DNA from: Geotrypetes seraphini
Lineage: Eukaryota; Chordata; Amphibia; Gymnophiona; Dermophiidae
Length of the DNA stretch: 64,000 nt
Direction: 5' to 3'
Assembly (NCBI RefSeq): GCF_902459505.1
Contig: NC_047096.1
Span: 18,132,501-18,196,500, forward strand
Made by a program: the position numbers and the translations under genes. Positions 20,444-33,500 of this stretch are shown one piece after another (within the stretch, counting starts at the first letter, position 1; every line of letters begins with the position of its first letter). Under the pieces are notes generated by a model. That model was not told the DNA's origin and did not search any database. It worked only from the letters and a program-made list of their open reading frames with translations.

Positions 20444-20451
20444 GTCTAATG

Positions 20452-21129
20452 GACCAGAAGAGGGACCTTGGGGTGACAGTGGCTGAGGATCTTAAGGCTG
20501 CAAAGCCATGTGACAGGTCAGTGGCTCTAGCTAGGCTGAGGCTGAAAAGGGGTTAATGGTGTCTTTATATTTTGCACGGCACAAAAGGAAATGCATTTCT
20601 TTTCTATTTCTCCGATGTAGCACTGCATACAGTTTGTCATCTTACGGTTTGTGTAATTTTTGTCTGAATTAGTACCTTTGGCTTGTGGTTTACGTGTTTG
20701 GCCAGGTGTTCTAATGGAGATGGATGTTGGCATGCAATGGTTGAGGTCATGGCCCCATGAAGATATATCGGATTTCCAACCTTTCTGGACCTAAAGCAGC
20801 TCTGACTTAAAAATTGGCCAAGACCACTGAGCTGGGAGAGTAGGAAAGGTAAGCAGTACTTTTACCTCTGTTTTCATCCGCTGCCTACTACAGTCAGCAC
20901 TAGGAGCACACATTTCGTAAACGTCTATTAAAAAGTGAAGTCAGCACCTACTTAGAATATGGAGAACAGGCACTAACACGTATTTATTTCCCACTCCATA
21001 GAAACAAGTCTTTCAAGCCATTACATCATACGATAACACCTGAAGACACGGGCCCATCAAGAACTAACAGCCCTCGAGTCCTCCAAAGTAACATAACGCC
21101 TTTTTGCTTTCATTCATGAACTTCCACCC
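20452..21129. other. Upstream flank of ILRUN, no gene
   Basis: No exon or repeat family is recognised. Composition shifts from AT-rich to mixed approaching the CpG-rich promoter. Confidence 0.5.
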
Positions 21130-21425
21130 CAAGGATTAGGCGGAAGTAAGGCGGTTTTCATAAAAAAACATCATCGCCACTGTGACGTCTCAGTGGTGAC
21201 CTGTGTCGCGAGGGGAGGGGGGGGCAGGGCGTACGGCGCGTGTGCGTGCGTCCGTGCGCAGCCTGCGGGTGACGTGAAGGACGTACCGAGGCTGGGCATG
21301 CCCGGTACGACGCGGCTGAGTCGCCCGATAATGCGGTGAGGCAGGGGGAGGCCTCGGGCCTACATCCGAGCGAAGACCGGGGCTTGGAGTGGCGGCGGGC
21401 GGGAGGCGGGGTGGGGGGCTGCGGC
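21130..21425 (+). promoter_or_regulatory. ILRUN: ILRUN CpG-rich promoter and 5' UTR
   Basis: CpG density rises sharply from about 21170 and continues through exon 1. Candidate sites: an ETS-type GCGGAAGT at 21140-21147, CRE-like TGACGTCT at 21183-21190 and TGACGTGA at 21270-21277, plus a short palindrome around 21296-21301 (GGCATGCC). No TATA box. The start site is not resolvable by eye. Confidence 0.65.
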
Positions 21426-21583
21426 ATGGAGGGCATGGACGTGGACCTGGATCCCGAGCTGATGCAGAAGTTCAGCTGTATGGGCACCACGGACAAGGAC
21501 GTGCTCATCTCCGAGTTCCAGCGCCTGCTCGGCTTCCAGCTCAACCCGGCCGGCTGCGCCTTCTTCCTGGACATGACCAATTG
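21426..21583 (+). CDS. ILRUN: ILRUN exon 1 coding part
   Basis: ATG at 21426 within 'gcggcATGG'. A second in-frame ATG follows at codon 4, but the upstream one matches the human start. Ends AAT TG|gtaagc, splitting the Trp53 codon. Strongly GC-rich; the overlapping frames in other phases are by-products of the CpG island. Confidence 0.96.
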
Positions 21584-24500
21584 GTAAGCGCGGAGAGGAG
21601 AAAGGGAGCGCCATGTGCATCCAAGAGGTGGAGGGATGGGGTGCGAAAGAGAGCCGGGGCTAGAACCGTGGAGGGGAATGCGAGGAATAGAGCGAAGAGG
21701 ATGTTTTGAGGGATGTGGGCAGGATTAGAGCTGGAGAGGGAGGGAATAAATGAGAGGTGGGTGGGATTTAAGAGGGGGGGAGGGAGAGGAGCTGGCTCTT
21801 TGTATGCCGAGCACCCCGAGTGTGGAGCAGGGTTTTTTCCCAGTTGTGTCCGGGGAGGAGAATTTCGCCTTGTGTTTGACACCTGCAATCATTTTGGAAA
21901 CGTTGGCATCTGTGAAGGGAGACTAGAGGAGAAAATAAGGAAAGATGCATTAGAACTGGGGTTGATGTATAGAGAGGATAGATTGGGACAGATTTTCGAA
22001 TAGGGAGACTACTATTCATTCAGATTCAGGGACCAGAAGGTAGAACAAGAATTAATTGTGGTGTGGGGTCTTTAAAGACAAACACTGAGATTAGGGCTAG
22101 GAGAAGGAGAGAAAAATAGGAGAACTAGTAGAGTCCAAGGGAAAGAAAGGATTGGAACTAGGGAGTGGGAAGAATAAAAGACAGAGAGATTGAAAGCTAG
22201 AGAGGGAAAGGGGTTTAACTTCATGTGTCTGCTGTTTCCTTGCTCAGAATTGTGGATCACAGTTATAACACTTTAAAATAAATAGTGGTGGAGAGAGGGG
22301 ATAAAGCTATTGCAGAAAGTTGGTACATGGTGAGAGATCTGGTACCTTGGAAGCAGTTGCTCAGAGTATTGTGCTGAACAGGGCTTTAAGCCCTAAATAG
22401 GTTGGCCTTGATGGGCAGTTTTAGGGGTGCCACTGGCATGGAATATTTGGAAAGGGGGTGGAGCCAGGATGCTCGGAATGGTAAAAATGAATCACAAGTC
22501 TTGTGTAAATTTGAGGCCTGTACTTGAATCATTCCGTGCCAAGTGGTCTAGGGTTCCCCACTTCACCATCATGGATTTTGATGAAACTTTCTGAATCTTA
22601 CATGACCCAAATTAACTTTGGTAAAGTTTAAGATCTGCCAGTGGAATACTTGTGGAGATATAGCTCTTTTTTTTTTTTTTTTTTTTACTATATCACGACC
22701 ATGTACAGTATCCCCCTGCACAATTGTGGCAACTTTGAGTCAAATATTTCCTTGACCTTTGAAGCTAAACAAATGAAACTTGGCAATCTTGTACAACTTT
22801 TTACGATCTATTCAATGGAACTAATGCAGATTTTCATTTTTTTGAAACTGACATACTTAAGAAACCTCATAGTAGGCCGAAGAAATGGACCATGTTAAAA
22901 AATTTAAAAGTTTAACCTTCTGTGGCTCCTGTAATAATGAAGCGATCTCTGTAAATGTTTGTCTGCTATTTTGTGACAATTTCAACTTATAAGCTAATCT
23001 AAGTACTTTATAATTTTAATTTAAAGTTTGTGCTTTAATTATTCATTCATAACATTTTATTGAATTTATGCACCGCATTTGCCAAAATAGTTTCTGAAAA
23101 CTGATATTGTCGACCAGGTGATATAACCAATGGAGCAGAGAGTATTTTTTTGATTTAGCAGATACTGCAAAAAAAATTTTTTTTTTCATTTCTTCAAGTC
23201 AATATAGTCTTCACACAAGGCGCATTCTGTGGTTTGGCATGACTGTCTGACATCTGAGCTGCTAGTCCAGCAGCAGAAATTATCTTGTGCTTTATCACAT
23301 TTTGCACTCATTCAGTTTTTCGTTTTGTATAACCTACTTTATCTCAACAGAGCTACTAGCCTTCAAAGACCATTGAATAATCAGATATTGACATCAAATG
23401 ATCTATTCAATGTCTGTGATAAAAATATACATGGAATTAAATATATAATTGTTCACAAAGAACAAATTGATGAAAGCAAGAAATTTCAGGAAGAGAGATG
23501 GAAAGAAAGCAGTTCAATAGCTGGAACCAGAGAATATCATTGGTTTGTGCCACTTGACTCAAATGCCATTCGTGTGAGCAAGGTTCAAATGTTGCTACTT
23601 ACTTTGTGGACAAAACTTTGAATATTCATACTACAATGCCATGCTTGAGAAATCACAACTGCTCCTGGATTTTTATGTTGCATGGTGGATTGGCAACATT
23701 GCTGATGTATCAGTTGAAGAAAATGACATCTTGATAAAGTTTATGTGCCCACATGGCTCTGCTAGTTCGTTTTACTGACCTGAAAGACAAAACATTTGCT
23801 GGGTGCCAAAACACCATCTTATTTCTATGCTCTCTACTCTATCGATTACATCATCTGGTCGACAATCATTGTCTTGGGAACCAGAAAGACACCCACAGAA
23901 GGCTTTGGAACCTCGGTGAAGAAGCTAAAACTACAGATTTGGGAACCTGAACTAGGAGACTCGCCTGTGGCTGGTATTGCACAGCTTTCGGGCATAACCT
24001 CTAAAGTGATGAGGTTGCTGGTTCAAATTTCTTGAACTAGTAGTGGCAATGCCACCATGGACCAATGAGTCAAATGTTTTCCTTATAAAAAATGCAAAAC
24101 AGTTTATAACTCTAAGAACTGACCATACCATATTTCGATTTTAATATATGGCAATACTATGAAAACTTCAATGACATTTGACCTTTATTTTTATGCATTG
24201 TTTGCTTGCGTTGAAAAACAAAACCAACTTTTTCAAGGGGTCTGAAACATGTTCTTTCTGATAGTTAATTTGAAAATGTTTCTAGAATATTCTTTTTTGT
24301 AAAAGCTGGTTAAAAATACCCAACTTTTGACATTTTTTGAAAAAGCACAAACTTTAAATTGAAATTATAAAGTAATAAAATTAGCTTATAAATTGAAATC
24401 GTATATTTGAGAACAAATTCAGGTCACAAAATAACAGACAAAATTTTACAGGGATAGCTTCATTATTACAGGATCCACAGAAGGCTAAACTTTTAAATTT

Positions 24501-27500
24501 TTTAACATGGTCCATTTCTTTGGCCCACTGAGTCTTTTTACGTACGTCAGTTTCAAAAAATGAAAATCTGCATTAGTTTCATTTAATAGATCATAAAAAG
24601 TTGTATAATTTTGCACAGTTTCATTTGTTATATTTTGACTCAAAGTAGCCAAAATTTTGCAGGGATACTTTACATGATCGTGGTATGGTATCAAAAAAAG
24701 AGCTATATCTCCACAAGTATTCCACTAGCAGATCTTAAACTTTACCAGAGTTCATTGTCCAATTCATTGACCAGAGGTCATGTAAGATTTAGCATACAAA
24801 GTTTCATTAAAATCGGTGATTGTAAGGTGGGGGCACTTTCTTTTTTTTTTTTAATTCTTTATTCATTTTCAATATTTTCAATAAGTGCAATACAAATTAA
24901 ATACATTTTATATTTAAGACATCACTTAATACTCTTTCAAGAAACAAATCAATCTATATCCCTCCCCCCACCCTATCCCATAACTATTATAAATTTTTAA
25001 TTTAATAATCAAATCTTCAAAAAGCTCATTATGATATCCATTTCATATCCATAAGTACTAATAAATAAACCAATACATTAATTCAGAGAATCATTTAAAA
25101 ATAAATCCACCCTCCCTCCCCCTGGATGTGCACATAATATATCAATAAAAATCAAATCTACAATAGATCAACAAAAGACGTCAATGGACCCCATATTAGC
25201 TTGAAAATTTTTATATTCCCTAACGATTCTGCAATCATTTTTTCATATCTGTATATCAAGCATAAATTTGCTCACCAGAATGTAAAGTTAAGACGGTCCC
25301 AATTTTTCCAGTTACGCATGATCAACTGTACAGCAGTACCTGTCATAATTAGGAACAGTCGACCTTTATATTTATCTAACGGATCCCTGATATGCAACAC
25401 AGTTCCACAAATAACTACTTCATAAGATAAAGGGATTTTAGATTCTAAGATATTAATAATATGTCCTCAAATCGACTTCCAAAAATCAGTATCCTAGGAT
25501 AATAAAATAGTAAATGATCATATGTACCTATATCTAGATGACAGTGCCAACATCTATTAGACTTAGAGTTATCCAACTTATTTAATCTAACCGGGGTCCA
25601 AAAAGAACAATGCAACAAAAAAAACAAAACATGTTTGTCTCATAGATGCTGACACTGTACACCTCATCCTCCAAGACCAAATACATGGCCATTGAGATGC
25701 AGAAATATACTGTCCAATCTCGATGCTCCAAATATCTCTAAAAGCATTTTTAGGTTTCTTATTCATAGAATCAGATATCAATTTATACCACCTGGCAGCC
25801 TGATGTCCAATCATATCTGCCTGAAAACAAAGGAACTGCAAGGTATAATAATTTTTTAAAATTCGCCATTCAGGGAACCCTTTCCGAATGGCCTGCCTTA
25901 ATTGCACCCAATTATAAAACTGAAATTTAGAAATACCAAAAGATTGTTGTAACCTTGAAAATTCAATAAATTTACCATTTGATATTACATCTTCTAATGT
26001 TCTTATACCCGCCTGCATCCATTCTTTCCAAGCAATTTTAGATCCGCCTATTTGTATCTTGGAGTTCAGCCATAAGGATTGACATAAAGACTGTTCTATA
26101 GGAATTTCTGTTAACTTATTTATACATCTTAAAGTTTTCCAAGTATCCAAAATAATAGTATTTATTTTATGGGGCACTTTTCTAAAATTAGACCACTTGA
26201 CATGGAATGACCCACTTGTAACATGTAGAGAGCAAACTATAGGTGTACTATTTGAAAACATTTAAAGACAAGGGTAGCAGAAAATTTTCTCTTTTTGAGT
26301 AGTTTTGCTGAAGTGGAGCTTTTTGAGGGAAAACTGACCTTTTATGTTTGCAAAGGAATTTACATTTCATGTAGATGAACAGTTGTGCAAGATTAGAAAT
26401 AGATAATTTGTCAAGCTTTTATTTGGCATTTGGAAACTTTATAATGTCTCTTCACTGGTAAACACAAAGGGCTTCTTCTATCAAACTGCGCAAGAGTTCC
26501 TTTGGGAGCAGCGCGGGCCATTCAGCGCGGCTCTCTGTGCTAAAATCTTCTAGCGCAGTTTGATAGAAGAGACCCAAAGCTTTTTTTTCGGTGGTTTTAG
26601 GAAGCAGATGAGATTGTGTGGTCCTGTGACTGAGAGGTAAAGAAGACCTTGGATAGTTAGTGCATGAACGGAGTGAGAATGAGGACTAGTCTAGTGTCAT
26701 AGCAGCTGAGAACTGGGGAAGCCATGGTTCAAATCTTTTGATGTGACTTTGGGCAACTCACTTCATTCTGCTGCCTCTGGTATGAACCCAGAACTATATG
26801 TTAGCATGTGCTATTTCATGCAAACCCCATTATTCTTAGGGCCCATTTACTACACGCAGTACCTACTTGCTCGCTTTTCCATCCCTAAAGGGCTGCACCT
26901 ACAAGAGATACCTCGACAGAACACTATCATTCCAAGCAGGCAAATGGAACAAATGTTTAACCAATTTCATCTCAAACGCACTCTCGTACCAAACGTTTAG
27001 AAAATCTATAAAAACCTATCTCTTTGACAGATTACTCTGACCCTACCTCAACCTGATGTACTCCCAATACACTTCCAGATAAACCTGACTAAACTTAACA
27101 AGCCAATGTAAATTTGAAAGTTCACTGTAATGTCGCTGTCTGTATACAGTCTCTTCTCTTGTAAACCACTTAGAACTGTTTGTGGTATGGCAGTATATAA
27201 AAATAAAGTTATTATTATTATTACTAAGCACATAGTTCACATTAACATGAGTTAACGTTTCTCAACCAGTATGTGTTCAGACTTTTCAGATTTGTCCACA
27301 AAGACCAGACAGGCAGGGAAAAGTGAGCAGACTGGAAAAAAGACTAAATAGTCCAAAACACACTGTTCAAAGAAGCAATTTTATTGAACAGCAGCAGTAG
27401 AGAATAAAAACTGTGCCCAACTTAGTCTATGTTTTGCCCTTCTGGGCTGCATCAGAGGCCTAAAATACCAGACAGTGAGCCATAAAAACTTGTATGAGAG

Positions 27501-30500
27501 TTGGTTAAAAAAAAAAAAATGTGCCCCCCCCCCCTTCTGATTGCCCTAGTTGGCTAGTCCCTGCTGGGGTAAGAATTCATGATGATCAGAGTGCCTATAA
27601 GGTTTTTCAGGAAGCAGGGGCTTCCTTGGTCCTCAGGAGGGCCCCTAGAGGTTTGGGGGACCTGGAATAGAGAATGACACAGTGACAGAATTTGTCACCG
27701 TTCCCACAGATAACTGTGGGAAACCATCCCCATGTCATTCGTTAAGGAGAAGACCCCATGTCATTCATTAAGGAGACTCCATTTCTGCCTTGATTTATTT
27801 TTAAAACACTTCCAGATAAATTTGATTAATCTTAACATGCTAATGTTGTAATATCGCTGTCTGTATTCAGTCTCTTCCTCTGTAAACCACTCTGAGCTGT
27901 TTGTGGTATTGTGGTATATAAAAATAAAGTTATTATTATTATAATAAGAATCAGAGTATGATCCTCAAGCCTTGCATTGAAGAATACTGGTGTGGAAGGA
28001 CTGATGTCAGATATTCACTAAAGAATGACATGGGATGGTTATCCGTGGGGATGTTGACAAATTCTTTCACTGTGTCATTCTCTATCTGAAATAGGGGATC
28101 CAGTCCTGTCTTGGGCCTGAGCCAGGAGGAAAGCTAGCAGGAGAATGAAGGAGTGGAAGGGAAGATATTTCCTTTGGGGAGTCTGTTCTTTGAAAAAAGG
28201 GTAGCTGTTTTCAAGGGGGGGGGGAGTTCATTCTAGTCTGCCTCTTTTTGCATGAAGGAATTTCCCCCCTCATTGGCCAGATGACTTCCTCCTTATGCAG
28301 AGGGGCAGAGTCATCCAAGACTCTATTCTGGAGTGCTGAGAAGATCTTCCAAGTTGTTTCCTCTCCACAAATTCCTTTGCAGAGTGATCTTGGAGGAACA
28401 GGAGGCCCCTGAAGCAGTTCTCAAGGAGATTTAAGATTATGGAGAAGCTATATCCTCTCCTTTCAGAGGATCTGGAAGGAAATCATCCCATGTCATTCTT
28501 TAGTGTCTATATCTCAACCTCAGTCCTACACCAGCATTCTTCAATGCAAGGCTTGAAGGTCAGTGGCTGTGCCCACTCATACTCCTGATTTTTCCTTGTC
28601 TCCTTAAAGACTGACAAGGGTATGGTTTCCCATGGTTAATCATAGGGGTGGGGACAAATTCTGTCCCTGTGTCATTCTCTTAACAGTTGTTTGGGCTCTG
28701 AAGGTAAATGTCTTGGTGACAGAGATTACAAGAAAGACCACCATCCAATGGAAGGAGTGGCACTAAAAGATTTCACAGGACAGAATAGAGGTATTTAAGC
28801 AAGCCTTTCTGTCTTTGAAGTTCAAGGTCTAGGCTACAGTCTGCTGGAGCTGTGTGGTTCAAATGCCCCTCCAATGGATTTAGCAGTTGCCAGAATCCTT
28901 GGAGGCTGCAATTTTGGAATCGGCTGCATTTGTGGCTGATGCTCTGTGCAAATCAGAGCACAGTCGGTAGAGGTGCATAGGGTCTGTAGCTGCAAAAATG
29001 GGCAGTAGACTGAAGTGTCAAAGTTGCATCTTAGCAGTTTCCTTTATTTGGGAAGAATTTAGAAAAGCTGGTCAAGGAGTTAGGGGATGCTAGACCACAA
29101 AGGAGTTAGGGGATGCTAGACTAGAGTGATATCAGGCAGGTATTTACCTCAAAAAGTGGGGTTACTTTTGTCCAAATAGGCATTCAGTAGCAGCTTTCTT
29201 GATGTATATGCCAGGGTGTTTCATGGCAGCAGTCCTTTTGGGAAGGCCACAAGCCACTCATCAGCTGGAAGCAAAGGCTCCCAATGAAATCCAGGGATTG
29301 GGGTGGGGATGAAGATGGGAGGCTGCCACAGGCTCTCTCATGTAAGGACACTTATCGCTGCTCCTTGAAGGAGTCAGTGTTGTGTTTGGTCCCTTCCTTT
29401 TCTTATGATTCAGACAATCTCACTTCTGGCTTATTCAGAGGTAGACTGTAAGGGACACTAAATTATTCACACTTTGGATGTCTGAAGAGAGCCAATTCGT
29501 TTTCTGGAGGTGACCAATTCTTTTTGCAAAATGGACCTTCAGCAGCCATCTCGGGGTGAAAACAATTGTGAATTACTCTTGCCTAGGTTAGGCCACTAGA
29601 CCACAAGGGCGCCTGAGGTAGGCCAGGGGGGTTACCTGGCTGACAGGTGGGTCCAGGAAGGGGCAAAGGAAGCTGTGCACACTAGTAGTGGGGAGAATGG
29701 AGGCTGCTGTTTAAGGTAGGGGAATTAGGCTGGGTTTATTTCTGGCTTCATTTTCTGCCAAAATTGAGTGGCCGATTTTGGTTAGGGATTCAACAGAAAA
29801 CAAAGATCCTGGGTTCACTCAGGTTCTAGGCTATTCATTCTGTCCAGAACCCAGCCCTAGATCTGTTGGAAGGCCAAAAGGGCAGGAGGAAACTATTCGA
29901 TCTAAAAAAAGCTTTTGCTGCTTATATATGAACTACCACTGTCTTGTTCATAATCTCTCCCTGAAGAGCTTCACTCATTCTGTTAAATGAAACTGGTTAT
30001 GCCCTTTGAACAAAAGTGTTTTATTTTTAAACTCTTGTGTCTGAAAAGATGAGTAAACAGAAACAAGCAGATCTAATAAAGTGCAAAGTCAACAGTCATT
30101 AAAAGCTACCATGCATCATAATTTCAGGATTAAGTAAAATTACAAATTTCAGGGGGGACAGAACAAACAATTTTGACTAACTAGACAGAACATACCAAAC
30201 AAAAGGGAAAAATGGGGAAAGAAATAGAGATCCCAGCTTTTTGTTTCTGCCAACAAGTACAGATACACAGACAGTGCAATTTATTTTGTAAATTTTTTAT
30301 TTAGAAAAGTATTGATGTAGTTAAACGTCTGAGAAAAATGATTTAAGGAGCAAGTGTGTGTGGAAGTTAAAAACAAAGTTAAAAAAATCTAGAAAGGAAT
30401 TGAAAAGGAAAGCATTTCATGCTGCTTAAAAAGTGTGTATTTGTTCTCGTTAGTGAGCCAGTAAAGAGAAACTGTAGCTTTGGAAAACTATAGGCAGAGA

Positions 30501-33500
30501 ATTTTGGAAAACTAGACCATAAAACTGACAGGCCTGGATGATGTATGATGCTATAAAAGGAAAGTATCTGCTGAATTCTGCTTTAAAAAGAGGCCTGGAC
30601 CCTCTGAGAATTGCACAGGGGTTCAGACTGGTCCTAGCAGGTGACAGCAGTTGCCTCCTGTCAGCTGGGAGACGGTGCTCACATACAGTATAATACTTCA
30701 CATTTATGCAGTGGGTATGGTTTCTTTTTACAGTACTGTTTCCAAATAGCCACCCAGATACTGTCTAGAGAATCTGTCTAGGCTGGCTGAAAGCAAATTT
30801 GGGACCGTTTTAAAATCTTAATATTTCTTTATATACACTAGAATCTCAGTTAACCGAGTGTCAGTTAACTGGCACTCTCAACCAACCAGCAAAAAATTGC
30901 TGGTGAAAATTAAAAATGATCCCCGAAGCACCAGCTGGCAGCGGTCCTGAGCTGCAAACCCCACTACCTCCCTCAAGCCCCAAAGACTACAAACAGCGGT
31001 GGTCCTGAGCCATGAACCCCACCTCCCTTCCTAACCAAAAGCACCAGCACAGCAGTGTCCTGAGCCACAAATCCCCACTCCCTCCCTCTCTCAAGCCCCA
31101 AAGAACTACAGCAGTGGTGGTCCTGAGCCAAGATCCCCACCTTCCCTCCTGACCCAACGTGGCTCATTGTAGGGCTTTTCCTCTAATGTGTTGGAAGTGA
31201 CATGTCTGAGGAAAGGCCCTGCTTGGGCTGGTCACAAGCAGCCTGTTTTGAGGCTATCTCCTGCTGACTGGCTGTGCTTTGGGTAAAGAAGGGAGCCAGG
31301 GGGTTCATGGCTCAGGATGCCGCCTGTTTCTGCTTTGCGGCTCAGGACCGCTGCCACGTTCTTTGTTCTCTCAACTTCTCTTGAAGCTTCATCCGGAGTA
31401 AATCGTCCCTGCTGTTCATTAAAAAAACTGTAAAAAGGGTTTGGTTTTTTTTAAAGACTAATGAGAGCTCACATAAGGCTGACCAGACAAGAGTCATCTA
31501 ACGTCTGGCAGCCGTGAGAACTTGAAGTCTTTCCCCCCCTTCCCCGGCTAATAGATTTTGGCAATAAGATTATTAGGAAGGCATCACTACACCAGTTTCC
31601 ATATATGTAATGGTTATTAGTCTATGACATATATGCAGATGATATCTAACTGATCATCCCTGTGTCCAAACCAGAAGGAGAGGCCAAGCAGAAGATTAGG
31701 ACAGGACTGGAAAAAATCTTTGGATGGTTTCCAGCAAATGGACTTGTAGCAAACAAAGAAAAACAGAAATATTTCTTATTAATAAATGGGGACAGCAGAA
31801 TATGAGGTATCAGCTAAGATTGAATAGCAATTTAGTAGAATCATCCATGGATGGACCCAAATTTTGATATGTCTTTACAGGTCTCCAGTGCATAGTTAAA
31901 AATGCATATGGAAAATTGTACTGGATTAGAGGTCTGAAGCCATATCTCTCAAGCAATGACTAATGTAGTAGTTTTGCTTGTGCTCTCTGTTTTTGACTAT
32001 TGTAACACTGTCTTGCTGGGTCTACCGAAATACACAATTAGACAAGTTCAAACAGTGCTAAATGCAGCGGCAAGATTCCTGCTGGGAAAATCATGGCAGA
32101 CGAGTGCCACCCCGTTACTGAAAAAAAGCTGCACTAGCTCCCAATCGAGAGCAGGGTGAAATTTAAGATGCTGTTACTGATCCTGCCTATTTGATTCACA
32201 CTATCTGTTTATCACATTACACAAATGTACCACCACGGTCCCTACGCTCCAGTCAAGAGCTCTTCCTTGAAATATCCTCCTTCAGGGACTTTTATGAACG
32301 TATCAGGGTGAGAATGTGCTCACTGATGGCTCCTGTGTGGTGGAACACCAACGGACAATGGTAAATTCAAGACAAAATTGAAGACGATCCTCTTTACAAA
32401 CTACTTCATCTCGTTTATATGCTAGACTCGAGAGGCATCATGGGATGCAATACTGTTTATATGTTATATGTGAAACAGATATAGGTATTGTTCCTTACTT
32501 CAAATGTTCATTGTACACTTCCCCCTCCATATTCGCGAATTCCGTATCTACGGATTCGCTTATTCACGGTTTTAAATGAAAAAAACCCACTTATTTTTCG
32601 GGCTATTTTAAGCTCTGTAAGCCCCCCCTTAAGCCTTACCTGATGGTCTAGCGGGTTTTTCAGGCAGGAGTGATCTTCCCACGCTCCTGCCCCGTGCAGA
32701 TCGCTCACAGGAAATAGCTCGAGAGACTACGGGAGCTCAAGGCAGCCATTTCCTGTGAGCAATCTGCATGGGGCAGGAGCGTGAGAAGATCGCTCCTGCC
32801 TGAAAACCCGCTAGACCACCAGGTAAGGCTTAAGGTGGGGGGAGGCTTTCAGGGTTTAAAATAGCCAGGGGAAGCGGGGGTTAGGGGCAGAACTGGCCCG
32901 AATATTATTCGCGGGCCGACTCTGCCCCAAGCTCCCACGAATAAGGAGGGGGAAGTGTACACCGTTGTGTTAAATTTAATTTGTACTATCCGTGACACAG
33001 TTTGTATGATCGTTTATATGTATTGTTCTTAAACTATGGGTGTTCATTGTACACCGATTTGAATTAACTTCCTAGTCATTATTTATTCCCCCCCCCCCCC
33101 CTTTTACAAAACCATAGTGTGGTTTTTAGTGCTTGCCTATGAATTCCTATGAGCATCAGAGCTGTTACCACTGCGCTTTGTAAAAGGAGGGCACAGTTGA
33201 CTCCACCTAAGTGCACAGCGGTTAAGCGCACGCTTCAGTTATCCGCATCCTACCACCACAGTCCTGTTTTGTTTTTTGTTTTTTACATTAAAGTCAATGG
33301 ATGTAAACTCCAGATATTTGCAGTTCGGATAAGCACACAGTCTGCTTATGCGTACTGATGCCATAGGTCCAACCTCTATTCTTTCGTGTTATGTTCACTC
33401 TGGTTAAATGCAATCACATTCTGACTGGGAGGAAAGCCAGTTGGCATCTGCCCACTGGCAGAACAGATTGGCCACAATGGCTAGGCTTCAGACAGCAGCT

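Noticed and set aside
21389-21709. 106-codon plus frame overlapping ILRUN exon 1
   Set aside because: Alternative phase of a CpG island; Arg/Gly-rich translation typical of GC-rich shadows.
28090-29560. DIRS-like first-ORF relic
   Set aside because: A few coding-like stretches only; too decayed to separate from chance by eye.
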